Program-made: the position numbers and the translations under genes
Notes under the pieces: generated by a model
Seen by the model: the letters and a program-made list of their open reading frames with translations, nothing else
Databases searched by the model: none
What the model was told of the DNA's origin: nothing
Source of the DNA: Planctomycetota bacterium
GTDB lineage: Bacteria; Planctomycetota; UBA1135; GCA-002686595
NCBI GenBank assembly: GCA_016714045.1
Contig: JADJNY010000015.1
Location: 124,001-188,000, forward strand
Direction: 5' to 3'
Length of the DNA: 64,000 nt
Part shown: positions 19,513-29,393 of the stretch, one piece after another
How positions within the stretch are numbered: position 1 is the first letter of the stretch
Layout: the number at the start of each line of letters is the position of its first letter

Positions 19513-19606
19513 GCGCGACCTCCGCTCCGTCCGAGCGAGCACGCGGCGGACACGACGTTTGCTCCGCTCGCGCTCCACGACGTGCCGACCTGCGGCCCGA
19601 GGAGGC

Positions 19607-21136
19607 TCATCGCGGCCCCTCCGCGTTCGCACGTGGTTCCTCGGGCGCCAGACTCGCACCATCGCGGACTTCCTTCTCCTCCGCCGCGCGCTCGAGCGCC
19701 CGCGCGCGCTCCTCGCGCGACCCGAGCGGGTCGTAGCCCTCCGGCGCGACCCCGCGCGCCGCGAGCCAGTCGAACGCGCGCACGCGCGCCGCGGGATGCA
19801 CGTCCTCGAGGTACGCGAGGTTCTCCTCGACGAAGCGCGCCTCGAGCTCGCGCGCGCTGCGCGACGTCGCGAGCAAGTCCTCGATCGCGCCGCTCGAGCG
19901 CGCGACCTCGCCCGCGCGCCGCAGCGCGAGCCCGCTGAGCTCCGCCGGCACCGCGCCGTCGCCACCGAGCTTCGCCTCGACGAAGACCCACGCGCCGCGC
20001 TCGAGGTGCCACCCCAGCGCCGTTTCGTCGCCCGCGAGCGCGTCGTTCGAGCCCGCGTCGCGCGTCAGCGCGTCGACGAGCTCCACGAGCGCCGCGTCGT
20101 CCGCGACGAGCGCGAGGTCGCCGCAGAAGCTCGCGCGCGTCGCCCCCGCGAGGAACACGAGCGCCGCGCGGCGGTTCGGCGCGAGCGCGAGCGACTCGAG
20201 CGCGTTGCGCCGTTCTTTCGCGCGCGCTTCGCGCTCCTCGACGCGCGCGGCGCGCTCGTCCGCCGAGCGCTCGGCCGCGCGCGCGCCCTCGAGGGCCGCG
20301 GCGACGAGCTGCGCGCGCTCCGGCGCGTCCGCGACGAGCTCGATGTCGACGACGAACGCGCCGCGCGGCCCGAGCGACGGCGGCGAGAACGGGTCCGGCA
20401 GGTGCAGTGTCGCGCGCGGGTGCGCCGCGTCGAGCGCGGCGTCGAGCAGCACCAGCTCGCTCCACGGCATGCGGCGCGGCGGTGCGCCTTCCGCGTCCTC
20501 GTCACGCACCTCGACGTCGGCTTCGAAGCGCACGGCGAGCTCGACCGGCGCGCCCACGACCGCCGCGCGCGCGAGCTCGATCCCCGTCGAGGGTCCGGCG
20601 CGTCCGCCGCCCGCCTCGAGCGCGACCTCCCGCGTCGCGCCGCCGAGCAGCGCACTCGTGAATTCGGCGCACACGCGCCGACGCGGCGCGCCCGCGCGCG
20701 CGAGAGCCGCGGCGAGCTCGTCCGGGTCGACGCGCCGCGCGGCCATCGCGAGGCGCGCCGTCGGCTGGAGCGGCGCGTCGCCGGCGCGCGAAGCGATCAG
20801 ACGCGACGCACGATCGAGCGGCACGCCGAGGTCCAGCGCGCGCTCGAGGTAGAGCACGCGCACGCGCACGAGCTGCGCCCGGCTCGGCTCCGCATCGAGC
20901 GCCGCCGCCGCGCCCTTCGGCAGGATCCCGCGCAACGGCGCACCGGCGTAGTCGCGCGTCGCGAGCTCGAAGCGGGGCAACGCGATTCGATCGCGCTCCC
21001 GGGGAGCTTCCTGGCCGGGAAGCCCGGCCTCCTCCTGACCCTGGTGCGCGTCCGGCGCGCTCGTGCGGCACGCAGCGAGCGCGCCCGCGAGAGCGAGGGC
21101 GAGGGTGAGCGAGCGCGAACGGCGAGAGGTGGACAT
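19607..21136 (-). CDS. Putative lipoprotein of unknown function
   Basis: The 509-residue product starts with SLTLALALAGALAACRTS, a lipoprotein signal with lipobox LAAC. The rest is Ala/Arg/Glu-rich with a long charged helix around residue 300 (ARAAERSADERAARVEEREARAKERRNALESLALAP, read in parts), likely coiled coil. I do not recognise the family. It lies 94 bases upstream of the giant DUF748 gene on the same strand, so the pair may be one unit and this could be a partner lipoprotein. The start is the ATG giving the signal peptide. Confidence 0.65.
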   Translation of the reverse strand: MSTSRRSRSLTLALALAGALAACRTSAPDAHQGQEEAGLPGQEAPRERDRIALPRFELATRDYAGAPLRGILPKGAAAALDAEPSRAQLVRVRVLYLERALDLGVPLDRASRLIASRAGDAPLQPTARLAMAARRVDPDELAAALARAGAPRRRVCAEFTSALLGGATREVALEAGGGRAGPSTGIELARAAVVGAPVELAVRFEADVEVRDEDAEGAPPRRMPWSELVLLDAALDAAHPRATLHLPDPFSPPSLGPRGAFVVDIELVADAPERAQLVAAALEGARAAERSADERAARVEEREARAKERRNALESLALAPNRRAALVFLAGATRASFCGDLALVADDAALVELVDALTRDAGSNDALAGDETALGWHLERGAWVFVEAKLGGDGAVPAELSGLALRRAGEVARSSGAIEDLLATSRSARELEARFVEENLAYLEDVHPAARVRAFDWLAARGVAPEGYDPLGSREERARALERAAEEKEVRDGASLAPEEPRANAEGPR

Positions 21137-21303
21137 CGGCAGGTGTCGGCGGCACGGCGCCGCTCGCAGCGCATCGGAACGGTCCGCGGCTCCGCGGTCA
21201 AGCTCCGGCGCTCGGCCAGAATGGCGCGGAGCCGGCTGGATCGCTCCAGTCGGCTCCGCTCGGACACTGCGCTCCGCGAGCTCCGCGGACCGCGTTCAGT
21301 CGA

Positions 21304-23502
21304 TCACCACGTGACCGCGACGCCGTTCGTGACGTTGAACGTCTCCGGCGGGCAGAAGAGGCCCGCGGCGTTGCGATAGTAGGTCTGGTAGTAGCGGACG
21401 TCGCCGCTCCCCGGCGTTACGCCGCCGCGCGCGGACAGCGTGATCGTGTCGGTCGAGTCGGGGAAGGCGCTCGCGCCCGCGACGTTGAAGCGTGTGCGGA
21501 GGCGGATCAGGTTGCCGCCCGCGCAACGGACGCCGTCGCCGAAGCTGACGTCGTCGAGCGCGTCGCCCTGCAGGTAGATGCACGACGACGTCGACGGCAT
21601 CAGGCTGCCGAGCAGCACGACGTCGTCACCGAACGTCGAGCCCGACGAGCCCAGGTTCGCACCGCTCGCGTTGACCGAGTTCGCGCAGCCGTTGCCCGCG
21701 GTGCCGTTGTTGGCGCAGGGGCAGGGCGTCGTGTGGCTCGTGTCGATGCCGTCGCCGAAGCAGAAGGGCGTGCCCGCGACGGGGTTCGGGAGCTGCACGG
21801 TCATGATCGCGTTCGTGCTGCCCGTGAACGCGACGCGCAGACCGACGCGGCCGTCGTGGCCGAACGCGAGCGACGCTCCGTCCGAGTTGCCGTTCTGCAC
21901 CGTGCCGAAGCCGCTGACCGTGCGGAAGACGGCGGGCGCGATCTCGACCTGGTCGCCGTTGAGCACGACCGGGATCAAGCCCTGGCCCGGGTTGTACGCC
22001 CACAGCGAGAGCCCGGTCGTCGTGCCGCCCGACAGCGTCGTGAAGAAGAGGATCTGTCCGCGGTCGTTGAAGTGCACGACGCTGCTGCTGAAGGAGCTCG
22101 CGATGCTCCCGCCCGTGCCCGGCATGGCCTGACCTTCGCGCACGACGAGCTGCAGGTTGCCCGGCGTACCGGTCCACAGCCCCGAGTCGTTCGCCGTCGT
22201 CACCGTGCCGCCGGAGAGCGTCGCCTGGAGGACGATCGCGCCCGTGTCGTTGACGAGGCTGTAGACGTTCGTGCTCGAGAGGGACCCCGGGAACGTCGCG
22301 AAGACGCCGTCCGTGCCCGGCGCAGGGTCGTTCTTGCGCGCGACCATCGCCAGCGTGCCGACGCCGCCCGCGTACACCGCGCGGTCGTCCACGCCCGGAC
22401 TGACGAGCCCGCCGCGGAGCTCGGTCGCGAAGAGCGTCTTGCCCGACCGCGTCCACGAGTTCACCGCGATGCCCGGCGCCCACGCGTCGCCCGTGATCGC
22501 GTTGAACGTGCCGCCGCCGGTACCCGGCGCGACGTCGCCCTCGCGCACGAGGACGGCGCTCCCCGCGCCGGGCGTGTGGACCATCAGCGCGCGGTCGTTC
22601 GCGACCGTCGCGGCCGGCGCGCCCTGCGTCGTCGAGAACGTCACGTCGTAGAGGAGCTCGCCCGCGTCGTTCATCTCCATCAGCGCCGACAGCGTCGTGA
22701 ACGTGTCGATCGCGACCGCGCCGCCCGCGCCCGAGACGGGATCGGACTTGCGCGCGACGAGCTCCAGCGCGCCGGGGAGGCCGGCCCAGAGGCCGACCTG
22801 GTTGTTCGTGCCCGACGTCGTGTTCACCGGCGGGATGCCCGTGCCGTTCGTCAGCGCGCCCTGGAAGTAGATGCGACCCTGGCGGTTGATGCCGGTCGTC
22901 ACGAGGCTCGGCGAGCTGAACGCCTGCGTGTACGTCGCGCCGCCGGTGCCGGGAGCGACGTCGTTGCGCTGCACGAGCAGCGTCTGGCCCACGAAGGGTC
23001 CGCCGAAGAGGCCGGAGTCGTTGGGTCCCGTGATCGTGACGTTGTTGTCCCACACGGTCGAGCCCCAGAACGCGCGGCCGTCGGGGCTGAGGCGCACGGT
23101 CGAGCTCAGCGCGGTGCTGATGCCCGAGCCGGTGCGGAGCAGGACGCCCGGCGTCATGCCGGGAGCCTGCGCTCCGCCGCGCACGAGCATCTTCAGCGTC
23201 GCGCGCGACGAACCGTAGAAGTACGCGCGCTCGTCGATCGGCGTCACGGTGCCGCCGACGTCGGTCATGCGGCCGAGGAAGAGCACGCTGCCCGTTTCGT
23301 CGAGGACGCAGTTGTTCCCGAGCGCGCTCGAACCGCCGAAGGTGAAGCCGGACATCGGGAGGCCCGCGTTGTCGGGCACGGCGTCGCCGTCGGTCGCGAC
23401 GATCACGCCTTGAGTGGCGACGAGACCTTGCGCGGAGGCGGGAAGCGCGAGGCAGGCGAGCGCGAGGAGGCCTGCGGTGGTGTGGGTGGTCGGGTGGGGC
23501 AT
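21304..23502 (-). CDS. Large secreted repeat protein with planctomycete C-terminal module
   Basis: The 732-residue protein has a signal peptide (TTAGLLALACLALPASAQG). A series of repeats follows in which segments of the type GATYTQAFSSPSLVTTGINRQGRIYFQG recur, with ND.G..L.G.P...LV.R..D..PGT motifs; this resembles the tandem NxxGxxAF-type repeats called choice-of-anchor/DUF7453. The C-terminus is a ~150-residue module (FCFGDGIDTSHTTPCPC, GNGCANSV, YYQTYYRN, FNVTNG) shared with the proteins at 52228 and 56583. It is probably exported and cell-surface or extracellular. The ATG at 23502 is the only start giving a signal peptide. The gene is isolated. Confidence 0.75.
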   Translation of the reverse strand: MPHPTTHTTAGLLALACLALPASAQGLVATQGVIVATDGDAVPDNAGLPMSGFTFGGSSALGNNCVLDETGSVLFLGRMTDVGGTVTPIDERAYFYGSSRATLKMLVRGGAQAPGMTPGVLLRTGSGISTALSSTVRLSPDGRAFWGSTVWDNNVTITGPNDSGLFGGPFVGQTLLVQRNDVAPGTGGATYTQAFSSPSLVTTGINRQGRIYFQGALTNGTGIPPVNTTSGTNNQVGLWAGLPGALELVARKSDPVSGAGGAVAIDTFTTLSALMEMNDAGELLYDVTFSTTQGAPAATVANDRALMVHTPGAGSAVLVREGDVAPGTGGGTFNAITGDAWAPGIAVNSWTRSGKTLFATELRGGLVSPGVDDRAVYAGGVGTLAMVARKNDPAPGTDGVFATFPGSLSSTNVYSLVNDTGAIVLQATLSGGTVTTANDSGLWTGTPGNLQLVVREGQAMPGTGGSIASSFSSSVVHFNDRGQILFFTTLSGGTTTGLSLWAYNPGQGLIPVVLNGDQVEIAPAVFRTVSGFGTVQNGNSDGASLAFGHDGRVGLRVAFTGSTNAIMTVQLPNPVAGTPFCFGDGIDTSHTTPCPCANNGTAGNGCANSVNASGANLGSSGSTFGDDVVLLGSLMPSTSSCIYLQGDALDDVSFGDGVRCAGGNLIRLRTRFNVAGASAFPDSTDTITLSARGGVTPGSGDVRYYQTYYRNAAGLFCPPETFNVTNGVAVTW

Positions 23503-23659
23503 GAGGGTGGTCTTGGGGTCGGGTGGGGTGGCGCGCGTTCGGTGGAGTGGGGCGATGCGCGGAGGAGCGGACGCGAGGTGGATGCTCACCGCGATCGGTC
23601 GATGGGACCATTGCCTCTTGGTGCCGAGGGAGGGTGCCCGAAGGGGCAAGGGCGGTGGG

Positions 23660-23813
23660 GTCGGTCGGGACGCAATGGCCAGGTGGGACGAGTAAGGGCG
23701 GAGGGACGCAACGGAGCACATTCGGATGCTTCGCATTCCGGACTCCGCGTTGTCTCGGGCCGGAGGACCGGCCCGAGACAACGCGGAGTTTTTCTTGCTC
23801 TCAGCATCGAGCG
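23660..23813 (-). repeat. Palindromic interspersed element, copy A
   Basis: Read on the minus strand this starts GCTCGATGCTGAGAGC and holds a perfect 22-bp stem (arms 23768-23789 and 23742-23763) around the loop TCCT. It continues through CCGGAATGCGAAGCATCC and ends CGTCCCGACCGAC. It lies 68 bases after the SNF2 gene end, same orientation, and 157 bases upstream of the repeat-protein gene. Copies B, C and D share both flanks. Stem positions that differ from other copies are matched on both arms. Confidence 0.9.
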
Positions 23814-23880
23814 GGGGCGACTCGATGAAACGACCGTGCAGTGGGGGCACGGTCGGCGGGCGTGGATCGGCGATGCGCGG

Positions 23881-26800
23881 CTACGTCAGCAGCTTCTCGA
23901 GGTCCTCGCGCGTCAGGTCGCGCAGGACGGCGTTGTCCTCGGACAGGATCGCGTCGGCGAGGTGGCGTTTCTTCGACTGCAGCTCGAGCACGCGCTCCTC
24001 GACCGTGCCGCGCGCGATCAGGCGGTAGGCCATCACGTTGCGCGTCTGGCCGATGCGATGCGCGCGGTCGATCGCCTGCGTCTCGCTCGCGGGGTTCCAC
24101 CACGGGTCGAGCAGGAACACGTAGTCGGCGGCCGTCAGGTTGAGGCCGAACCCGCCGGCCTTCAGGCTGATCAGGAACAGCTTGCACTTCGGGTCGTTCT
24201 GGAAGCGCTCGACCTGCGCCTGGCGGTCGCGCGTCGACCCGTCGAGGTACGCGTACTCCCAGCCCGCCGCGTCGAGGCGCGGGCGCAGGATCGAGAGGAA
24301 GCTCGTGAACTGCGAGAACACGAGCGCCTTGTGATCGCTCTCGACGATCTCCTCGAGCAGCGGCTGGAGCACCTCGAGCTTCGCGCCCTCTTCCGCCTTG
24401 CGCGCGGCGTCGAGCAGGCCCGGGTGGCACGCGGCCTGGCGCAGTCGGAGCAGCGCCTCGAGGACATGCAGCTTCTGCGCGCCCTCGATCTCGCCGCCGC
24501 CCGCGAGCAGCGTCGCACGGAAGTGCGCGGCGAGCGCGTCGTACTCCGCGCGCTCCGTGTCGTCGAGCTCGCACCAGATGACCTGCTCGCTCTTCTCGGG
24601 CAGGTCGCGCAGCACCTGCTCCTTCGTGCGGCGCAGGAAGAACGGCTTGAGCGCGCGCGCGAGCGTCTTCCGGCGCTCGTCGTCGATCGTGAGGTCCGCG
24701 CGGCCCGTGAACAGCGTGCGGAAGATGCTCGAACGGCCGAGCATGCCCGGGTTCAGGAACTCGAACAGCGACCACAGCTCGCCGAGGTGGTTCTCGACCG
24801 GCGTGCCGGTGAGAACGAGCCGGTGGTCCGCGCGCAGGAGCCGCGCGGCCTTCGCGACCTGGCTCTGCGGGTTCTTGATCGCCTGCGCTTCGTCGAGGAT
24901 CACGTAGTCGAACTCGACGTCCTTGAAGAACGCCGCGTCCTGGCGGAGCGTGCCGTACGTCGTCACGACGAGGTCCTGCTCGGGCACCTTCTTCGCGAGC
25001 TTCGTGCGGTCGACGCCGCTGTAGTCGAGCGAGCGCAGTCCGGGCGTGAAGCGCTCCGCTTCCGCGCGCCAGTTGAACGTGAGCGACTTCGGCGCGACGA
25101 CGAGCGTCGGCTTCTTCCCCTTGCGCTCCTTCAAGCGCTCCTGGAGCAGCGCGAGCACCTGCACCGTCTTGCCGAGACCCATGTCGTCGGCGAGGCAGCC
25201 GCCGAAGCCGAGGTCGCGCAGGAACTGGAACCAGCCGAGACCTTCGCGCTGGTACGGGCGGAGCTCGCCGCGGAACCCCTTGGGCTCCTCGCGCGCTTCG
25301 ACGCCGCGGAACGAGTCGAGCTTCTCGCGCCAGCGCTGGAACCCCGCGTCGACGTCGACGTCGCCGCGTTCGGCGAGCAGCGCGTCGAGCAGCCAGCCCT
25401 GGCTTTGTTTGAAGCGCACGCGGTCGCCCTTCACGTCGCCGGAGACCTCGAGCATGCTCCAGCGCGAGAGCCAGTCCTCGGGCAGGATGCCGACGGAGCC
25501 GTCCCCGAGCGACACGGTGTTCGCGCCGCGCTTCGCGGCCGCGAGCAAAGCGGGCATCGACGCGACCTGTCCGTCGAAGTCGATGCCGCCCTCGAGGTCG
25601 AACCAGTCGATGCCGCTCTTGATCGAGAGCTTGACCGTGCCCGCGCGGCGGTAGCGCTTCCCTTGCGCGTCGACGCCCCACCCGCGCGCGAGCAGCGTGC
25701 TCACCACGACGGGGAGGTCGCGCGGATCGATCCAACCGTCGCGCCCGCCGACGCGCTCGCGCTCGGGGTTGCCGCCGCACGCGAGGAATTCGGCCAGCCG
25801 CGCGCCCTCGGCCGCGAAGTCGCGCCGCAGCAGCTTCGGTCGCGCGCCTCCGCCCTTGTCGGCCGCCGCGAACTTCTTGATCAGGCCGCGCGCGTCCCCG
25901 CAGTCGATGACGACGCCGTCGTAGTCGAACGCGATGGAGCAGTCGAGCTCGTCCTCGCTCCCCATCCGCGGTGCGTGGACGCGCAGGTTCGGACGCGGCG
26001 CGACGCCGTCCTGGATCTCCGCTTCCGGCGCGGGCGCCGACGCGTCGGCGACGTCGATGCGCGCCACGCCGGGCGCTTCGAGCAGGCTCGCCTCGAGCTC
26101 CGCGCGCGCTTCGACGGGCGCGCGGATCGGCCCCTTGGAACGCAGCTCGAGCACGAGGTCGAGCGCGCCCCGTGCGTCGAAGCGTCCGACCGCGCCGCGC
26201 GCGAAGATCCAGCCGTCGGCGAAGAGCATCGCCGGCTCGTCGAGCCCGAGCCGCTCGTGGCCGCGCACCAGCGCGCCCTCGAGGCGCACCTCGCCGAGGT
26301 CGCCTTCCTTCTCGAGTGCGAACGCGGGCGTCCACGGCTCGCCATCGTCGAGCGTGAGCGGCTCCGTCTCTTCGCGCGACGTGCTCTCGAGGAACAAACG
26401 ACCGCTCGCCGCGAGCCGGGGCAGGAGCACTTCGCGCTGCGGGGCGTTCAGGTCGATGTCGCGCACGCCGACGGCGGGGCGGAGCGGGTCCGAGAGCTCG
26501 TCCGCGCGCAGCGTGCCGAGCACGAGCCGGTCGAGCGGGTCCTCGAGCTTGTCGAGCTCCGCGCGCGTGACGTCGAACGGACGACGCACGCCCCACGCGC
26601 CGCTCTTCAGCTTCGTCTGCCCGAAGAGCTGGAGGCAGAGGTCGCCGCGCGCGTCGCTCGCGCGGATCGGCGACGTAGACGATGCGCCGCGCGCCGCTCT
26701 GCACGTTCGTCCAGGGGTCGCGGTGCGACTCCGCGACCAGGCGATGCAGGTCGCTGATGCGCCGGCGCCACTCCTCGTCGCGCACACGCGCCGCGCGGCG

Positions 26801-27159
26801 CGCGTCGCGCTCGTGGTCTCGGCCGTGGGCGCCTCCGCGCCAGGAGTCCCCGACTCCGCGGCGCGAGCGGCCTCGTCCGCCGCGAGGACGACGGCCCACA
26901 GGTGCTCGCAGGCCTGCGTGTCCTTGAACTCGTCGCACGTGCAGGCCGCGGTGAGGCTGGCTCCGCCCTCCTCCCAGCGCGCCGCGACGTCGTTCACGGC
27001 GTCGTCGTCCTCGGGATCGGAACCGCGGACTTCGGCGAGGACGAACGCCGGATCGCGCTCGGCGAGGACGACGCGGCCGGCGTCGAACGCCTCGCGGCCC
27101 AGGCGGCGTTGCTCGGCGTCGAAACGATGGACCAGGAGATCGGTGAGGCGGACGGACAT
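23881..27159 (-). CDS. SNF2-family helicase/ATPase with SWIM zinc finger (two compensating frameshifts)
   Basis: The roughly 1092-residue protein starts near the ATG at 27159. It has an N-terminal SWIM finger (CTCDEFKDTQACEH), then SNF2_N with DMGLGKTVQVL (Walker A), VILDEAQAIKNP (DEAQ box) and LTGTPVENHLGELWSLF, then the helicase C domain (KALVFSQFTSF, GGFGLNLTAADYVFLLDPWWNP, AIDRAHRIGQT). It is a DNA translocase or remodeller, often repair- or transcription-linked. Between about 26825 and 26665 the expected sequence (WRRRISDLHRLVAESHRD ... RRIVYVADP) is in another frame. A missing base and an extra base cancel, so the open frame survives but ~52 residues are scrambled. A GTG at 27186 is an alternative start. 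Confidence 0.88.
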   Translation of the reverse strand: MSVRLTDLLVHRFDAEQRRLGREAFDAGRVVLAERDPAFVLAEVRGSDPEDDDAVNDVAARWEEGGASLTAACTCDEFKDTQACEHLWAVVLAADEAARAAESGTPGAEAPTAETTSATRAARRVCATRSGAGASATCIAWSRSRTATPGRTCRAARGASSTSPIRASDARGDLCLQLFGQTKLKSGAWGVRRPFDVTRAELDKLEDPLDRLVLGTLRADELSDPLRPAVGVRDIDLNAPQREVLLPRLAASGRLFLESTSREETEPLTLDDGEPWTPAFALEKEGDLGEVRLEGALVRGHERLGLDEPAMLFADGWIFARGAVGRFDARGALDLVLELRSKGPIRAPVEARAELEASLLEAPGVARIDVADASAPAPEAEIQDGVAPRPNLRVHAPRMGSEDELDCSIAFDYDGVVIDCGDARGLIKKFAAADKGGGARPKLLRRDFAAEGARLAEFLACGGNPERERVGGRDGWIDPRDLPVVVSTLLARGWGVDAQGKRYRRAGTVKLSIKSGIDWFDLEGGIDFDGQVASMPALLAAAKRGANTVSLGDGSVGILPEDWLSRWSMLEVSGDVKGDRVRFKQSQGWLLDALLAERGDVDVDAGFQRWREKLDSFRGVEAREEPKGFRGELRPYQREGLGWFQFLRDLGFGGCLADDMGLGKTVQVLALLQERLKERKGKKPTLVVAPKSLTFNWRAEAERFTPGLRSLDYSGVDRTKLAKKVPEQDLVVTTYGTLRQDAAFFKDVEFDYVILDEAQAIKNPQSQVAKAARLLRADHRLVLTGTPVENHLGELWSLFEFLNPGMLGRSSIFRTLFTGRADLTIDDERRKTLARALKPFFLRRTKEQVLRDLPEKSEQVIWCELDDTERAEYDALAAHFRATLLAGGGEIEGAQKLHVLEALLRLRQAACHPGLLDAARKAEEGAKLEVLQPLLEEIVESDHKALVFSQFTSFLSILRPRLDAAGWEYAYLDGSTRDRQAQVERFQNDPKCKLFLISLKAGGFGLNLTAADYVFLLDPWWNPASETQAIDRAHRIGQTRNVMAYRLIARGTVEERVLELQSKKRHLADAILSEDNAVLRDLTREDLEKLLT

Positions 27160-27332
27160 GCGGGGGGTGCGTTCACCCCGCGGCACGGCCGTGCGCGCGG
27201 CATCCGGCCGCTCGCCCGGATCCGGTCGGGAGAACCCGGGGAGGATAGCGCGCGCGACGGGCCGGAACAGCTCGCTCCGGAGCTCGTTTTCCGAATCACG
27301 CGGCCCGCGCGGACTTCGAGTAGGTTCAGCGC

Positions 27333-28205
27333 ATGGCGAAGAACGCCGGGCGACACCTCCGCGACACCGCGGTCGACGGAGAGGCCGGCGGAGACCTCCG
27401 CTGCATCGCGATCGACTGGAGCGGCGCTCGGACGCGCGAGCGGGACAAGCTCTGGCTCGCCGAAGCGAGCGCCGGCCGGGTCGTGCGGCTCGAAGGCGGG
27501 ACGCGGACGCGCGCCGAGCTCGTCCGGCACGTCGTCGAGCTCGCGGAGCGGGAGCCGCGGCTCGTGGTCGGGCTCGACTTCGCGTTCTCCTTCCCCGCGT
27601 GGTTCCTCGCCGAACGCGGGTGCCGCTCCGCGCGCGAGCTGTGGGCGCGCGTCGCGGAAGAAGGCGAGCGCTGGCTCGCGACGTGCCCGCATCCGTTCTG
27701 GGGACGGCCGGGACGGCGCAAACCCGCGCTCCCCGCCCATCACAGGAAGACGGAGAGCGACACGCCGCCCGTGAAGGGCGTCGGACCGAAGTCGGTCTTC
27801 CAGATCGGCGGCGCGGGCGCGGTCGGCACGGGCTCGGTGCGCGGGATGCCGTTCCTCGTCGAGCTCGCGTCCGCGGGCTTCGCCATCTGGCCGTTCGACG
27901 CCGCGCGCTTCCCGTGCGCGGTCGAGATCTACCCGCGCGAGCTCACCGGCCCCGTCCAGAAGTCGCGCTCCGTCGGACGGCGCGCGTGGCTCGCGAATCG
28001 CGCGGACGACCAGGATGCGGAGCTCGTCCGCCGCGCCGCGACGTCGGAGGACGCGTTCGACGCGTTCGCGTCCGCGCTCGCGATGAGCCGCCACGCGAGC
28101 GAGCTCACGCGCCTCGCACCCGCGCGCGACGCGCAGGAACGGCTCGAGGGTCGCATCTGGCGCCCCGTTCGCGATCCGTTCGGCGCGGAGCCGTGCCCCG
28201 ACTGA
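27333..28205 (+). CDS. DUF429 family protein
   Basis: The 290-residue protein carries the DUF429 landmarks: CIAIDWSGA near the N-terminus, VVGLDFAFSFPAWFL, FQIGGAGAVGTGSVRGMPFL, FPCAVEIYPRELTG and EDAFDAFASALAM. The AIDWSG and GLDFAFS Asp residues suggest an RNase H/actin-like fold, probably a nuclease-type enzyme, with unknown substrate. It is divergent from the helicase gene and stands alone. The ATG at 27333 leaves a ~20-residue lead before the first strand; a start further in is possible. No partner gene is evident. Confidence 0.75.
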   Translation: MAKNAGRHLRDTAVDGEAGGDLRCIAIDWSGARTRERDKLWLAEASAGRVVRLEGGTRTRAELVRHVVELAEREPRLVVGLDFAFSFPAWFLAERGCRSARELWARVAEEGERWLATCPHPFWGRPGRRKPALPAHHRKTESDTPPVKGVGPKSVFQIGGAGAVGTGSVRGMPFLVELASAGFAIWPFDAARFPCAVEIYPRELTGPVQKSRSVGRRAWLANRADDQDAELVRRAATSEDAFDAFASALAMSRHASELTRLAPARDAQERLEGRIWRPVRDPFGAEPCPD

Positions 28206-28363
28206 ATTCCTCGCGACCTCCGCACCGGCGGCCCGAGGTCGAGCGACGAGCTCCCGACCAGGTTCATCGCACGCGAGTGCTCCTCAGGAGGTCATGGATG
28301 CGCAACGGATGGGAGGCGACGCCGGAATGCGCGGGCCGCGCGAACCGACGGGCTGGTCGAGCC

Positions 28364-28855
28364 TCACGCCTTCTCGATCGCGACCTCGACCGGCTCGAGC
28401 TTCGGGAGCTTCGCGAGCGCCGCGGGCGCGAGCGACACGAGGAACCCGCGCTTGCCGCCGTTGATCCAGATGCGCGGCAGCTCGAGGATCGTTCGCTCGA
28501 CGTACACCGGGAGCTCCGTGCGCGTTCCGAACGGACTCGTGCCGCCGACCTGGTAGCCGGTCCACTTCTCCGCCGTCTCGGGCTTGCACGGCGTGATCGC
28601 CTTCACGCCGAGGTGCCGCGCGAGGTTCTTCGCCGAGACCTGCCGATCGCCGTGCATGAGCACGACGAGCGGCTTCTTCGCCTCCGTCTCGAACACGAGC
28701 GTCTTGACGACGGCGTGCTCGTCGACGCCGAGCTCCTCCGACGAGCGCGACGTGCCGCCCTTCTCGACGTAGTCGTAGAGGTGCGGCTCGTACTCGATCC
28801 CTTGCGCGCGCAGGAAGCGGATCGCAGGCGTGACGGGCGGGTCCTTGGCGGCCAT
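28364..28855 (-). CDS. YbaK/EbsC-type aminoacyl-tRNA deacylase (Cys-tRNA(Pro) deacylase-like)
   Basis: The 163-residue protein has the YbaK/ProX fold motifs: VTPAIRFLRAQGIEYEPHLYDY at the N-terminus, VVKTLVFETEAKKPLVVLMHGD with the catalytic-site Lys, RQVSAKNLARHLG, TGYQVGGTSPFGT and ERTILELPRIWINGGKRG. These enzymes hydrolyse mischarged tRNA such as Cys-tRNA(Pro), and the VGGTSPFG loop is typical of YbaK. The start is the ATG at 28855 (MAAKDPPVTP). It converges with DUF429 and is 540 bases from repeat copy B. Confidence 0.88.
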   Translation of the reverse strand: MAAKDPPVTPAIRFLRAQGIEYEPHLYDYVEKGGTSRSSEELGVDEHAVVKTLVFETEAKKPLVVLMHGDRQVSAKNLARHLGVKAITPCKPETAEKWTGYQVGGTSPFGTRTELPVYVERTILELPRIWINGGKRGFLVSLAPAALAKLPKLEPVEVAIEKA

Positions 28856-29393
28856 GGCGGCGCGGCATCGTGCGCACGGAGCAACGGCTCGGCAAGCGCA
28901 CGAGCCGCGCGCCACGCGTGTCGAGGGCGCGCTCGAGTTCGGCGCAGCGCCGACGTCCCGTCGCCGAGGCCGTGCAGCGCGTCCGCCGCCCGAAGGCCCC
29001 GCTCCTCCCGGCCGATCGCAGGACGTCGAGATCGCGCTCCGAGCCGACGCGGCGCCAGACCCGCCTCCGTCGCTCGGTGTGCCCCTGGAAACGACACGGG
29101 GCACAAACGTCCCGCCTGGGGTCGACGGTCCGTCTCTTCACTTCCAATGCCCCGGTCCGGGCACTGGTTCGCGACCCCAGGCAGGACGGGTGTGCCTCGT
29201 GGTGGCGCCGAAGCGCCGTCGGGCTGAGCGCCTCCTGCCGAGCGCGCTCCGTGCCCCCTAGATATCGAAAGTCTGCGCAGTTAACGGAAGCTGCCGAGCC
29301 CCCGATCCCAGACGACCCCCGCTCTCCCGACGAGCACACGTAGGGATCACGCGTCTTTCAAAGCTCACGCACGCTTCAACTCTCGCCCCCCCA
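28856..29393. other. 538-base stretch without a supported gene
   Basis: Frames here read as Arg/Ala/Pro-rich shadows with no family motif. I see no tRNA or strong hairpin. It separates the YbaK gene start from repeat copy B. Confidence 0.6.

Noticed and set aside
23660..23813. Integron attC site or insertion-sequence end
   Set aside because: The stem lacks attC R-box features, and no integrase or transposase frame lies next to any copy.
21733..26757. A 1674-residue plus-strand open frame, and many other long Arg/Ala/Pro-rich frames
   Set aside because: High GC lowers stop-codon frequency. These frames run antisense or out of frame to genes with clear families and carry no motifs.
26661..26826. 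Programmed frameshifting in the SNF2 gene
   Set aside because: Two opposite shifts without a slippery heptamer or stimulatory structure are better explained by indel errors.
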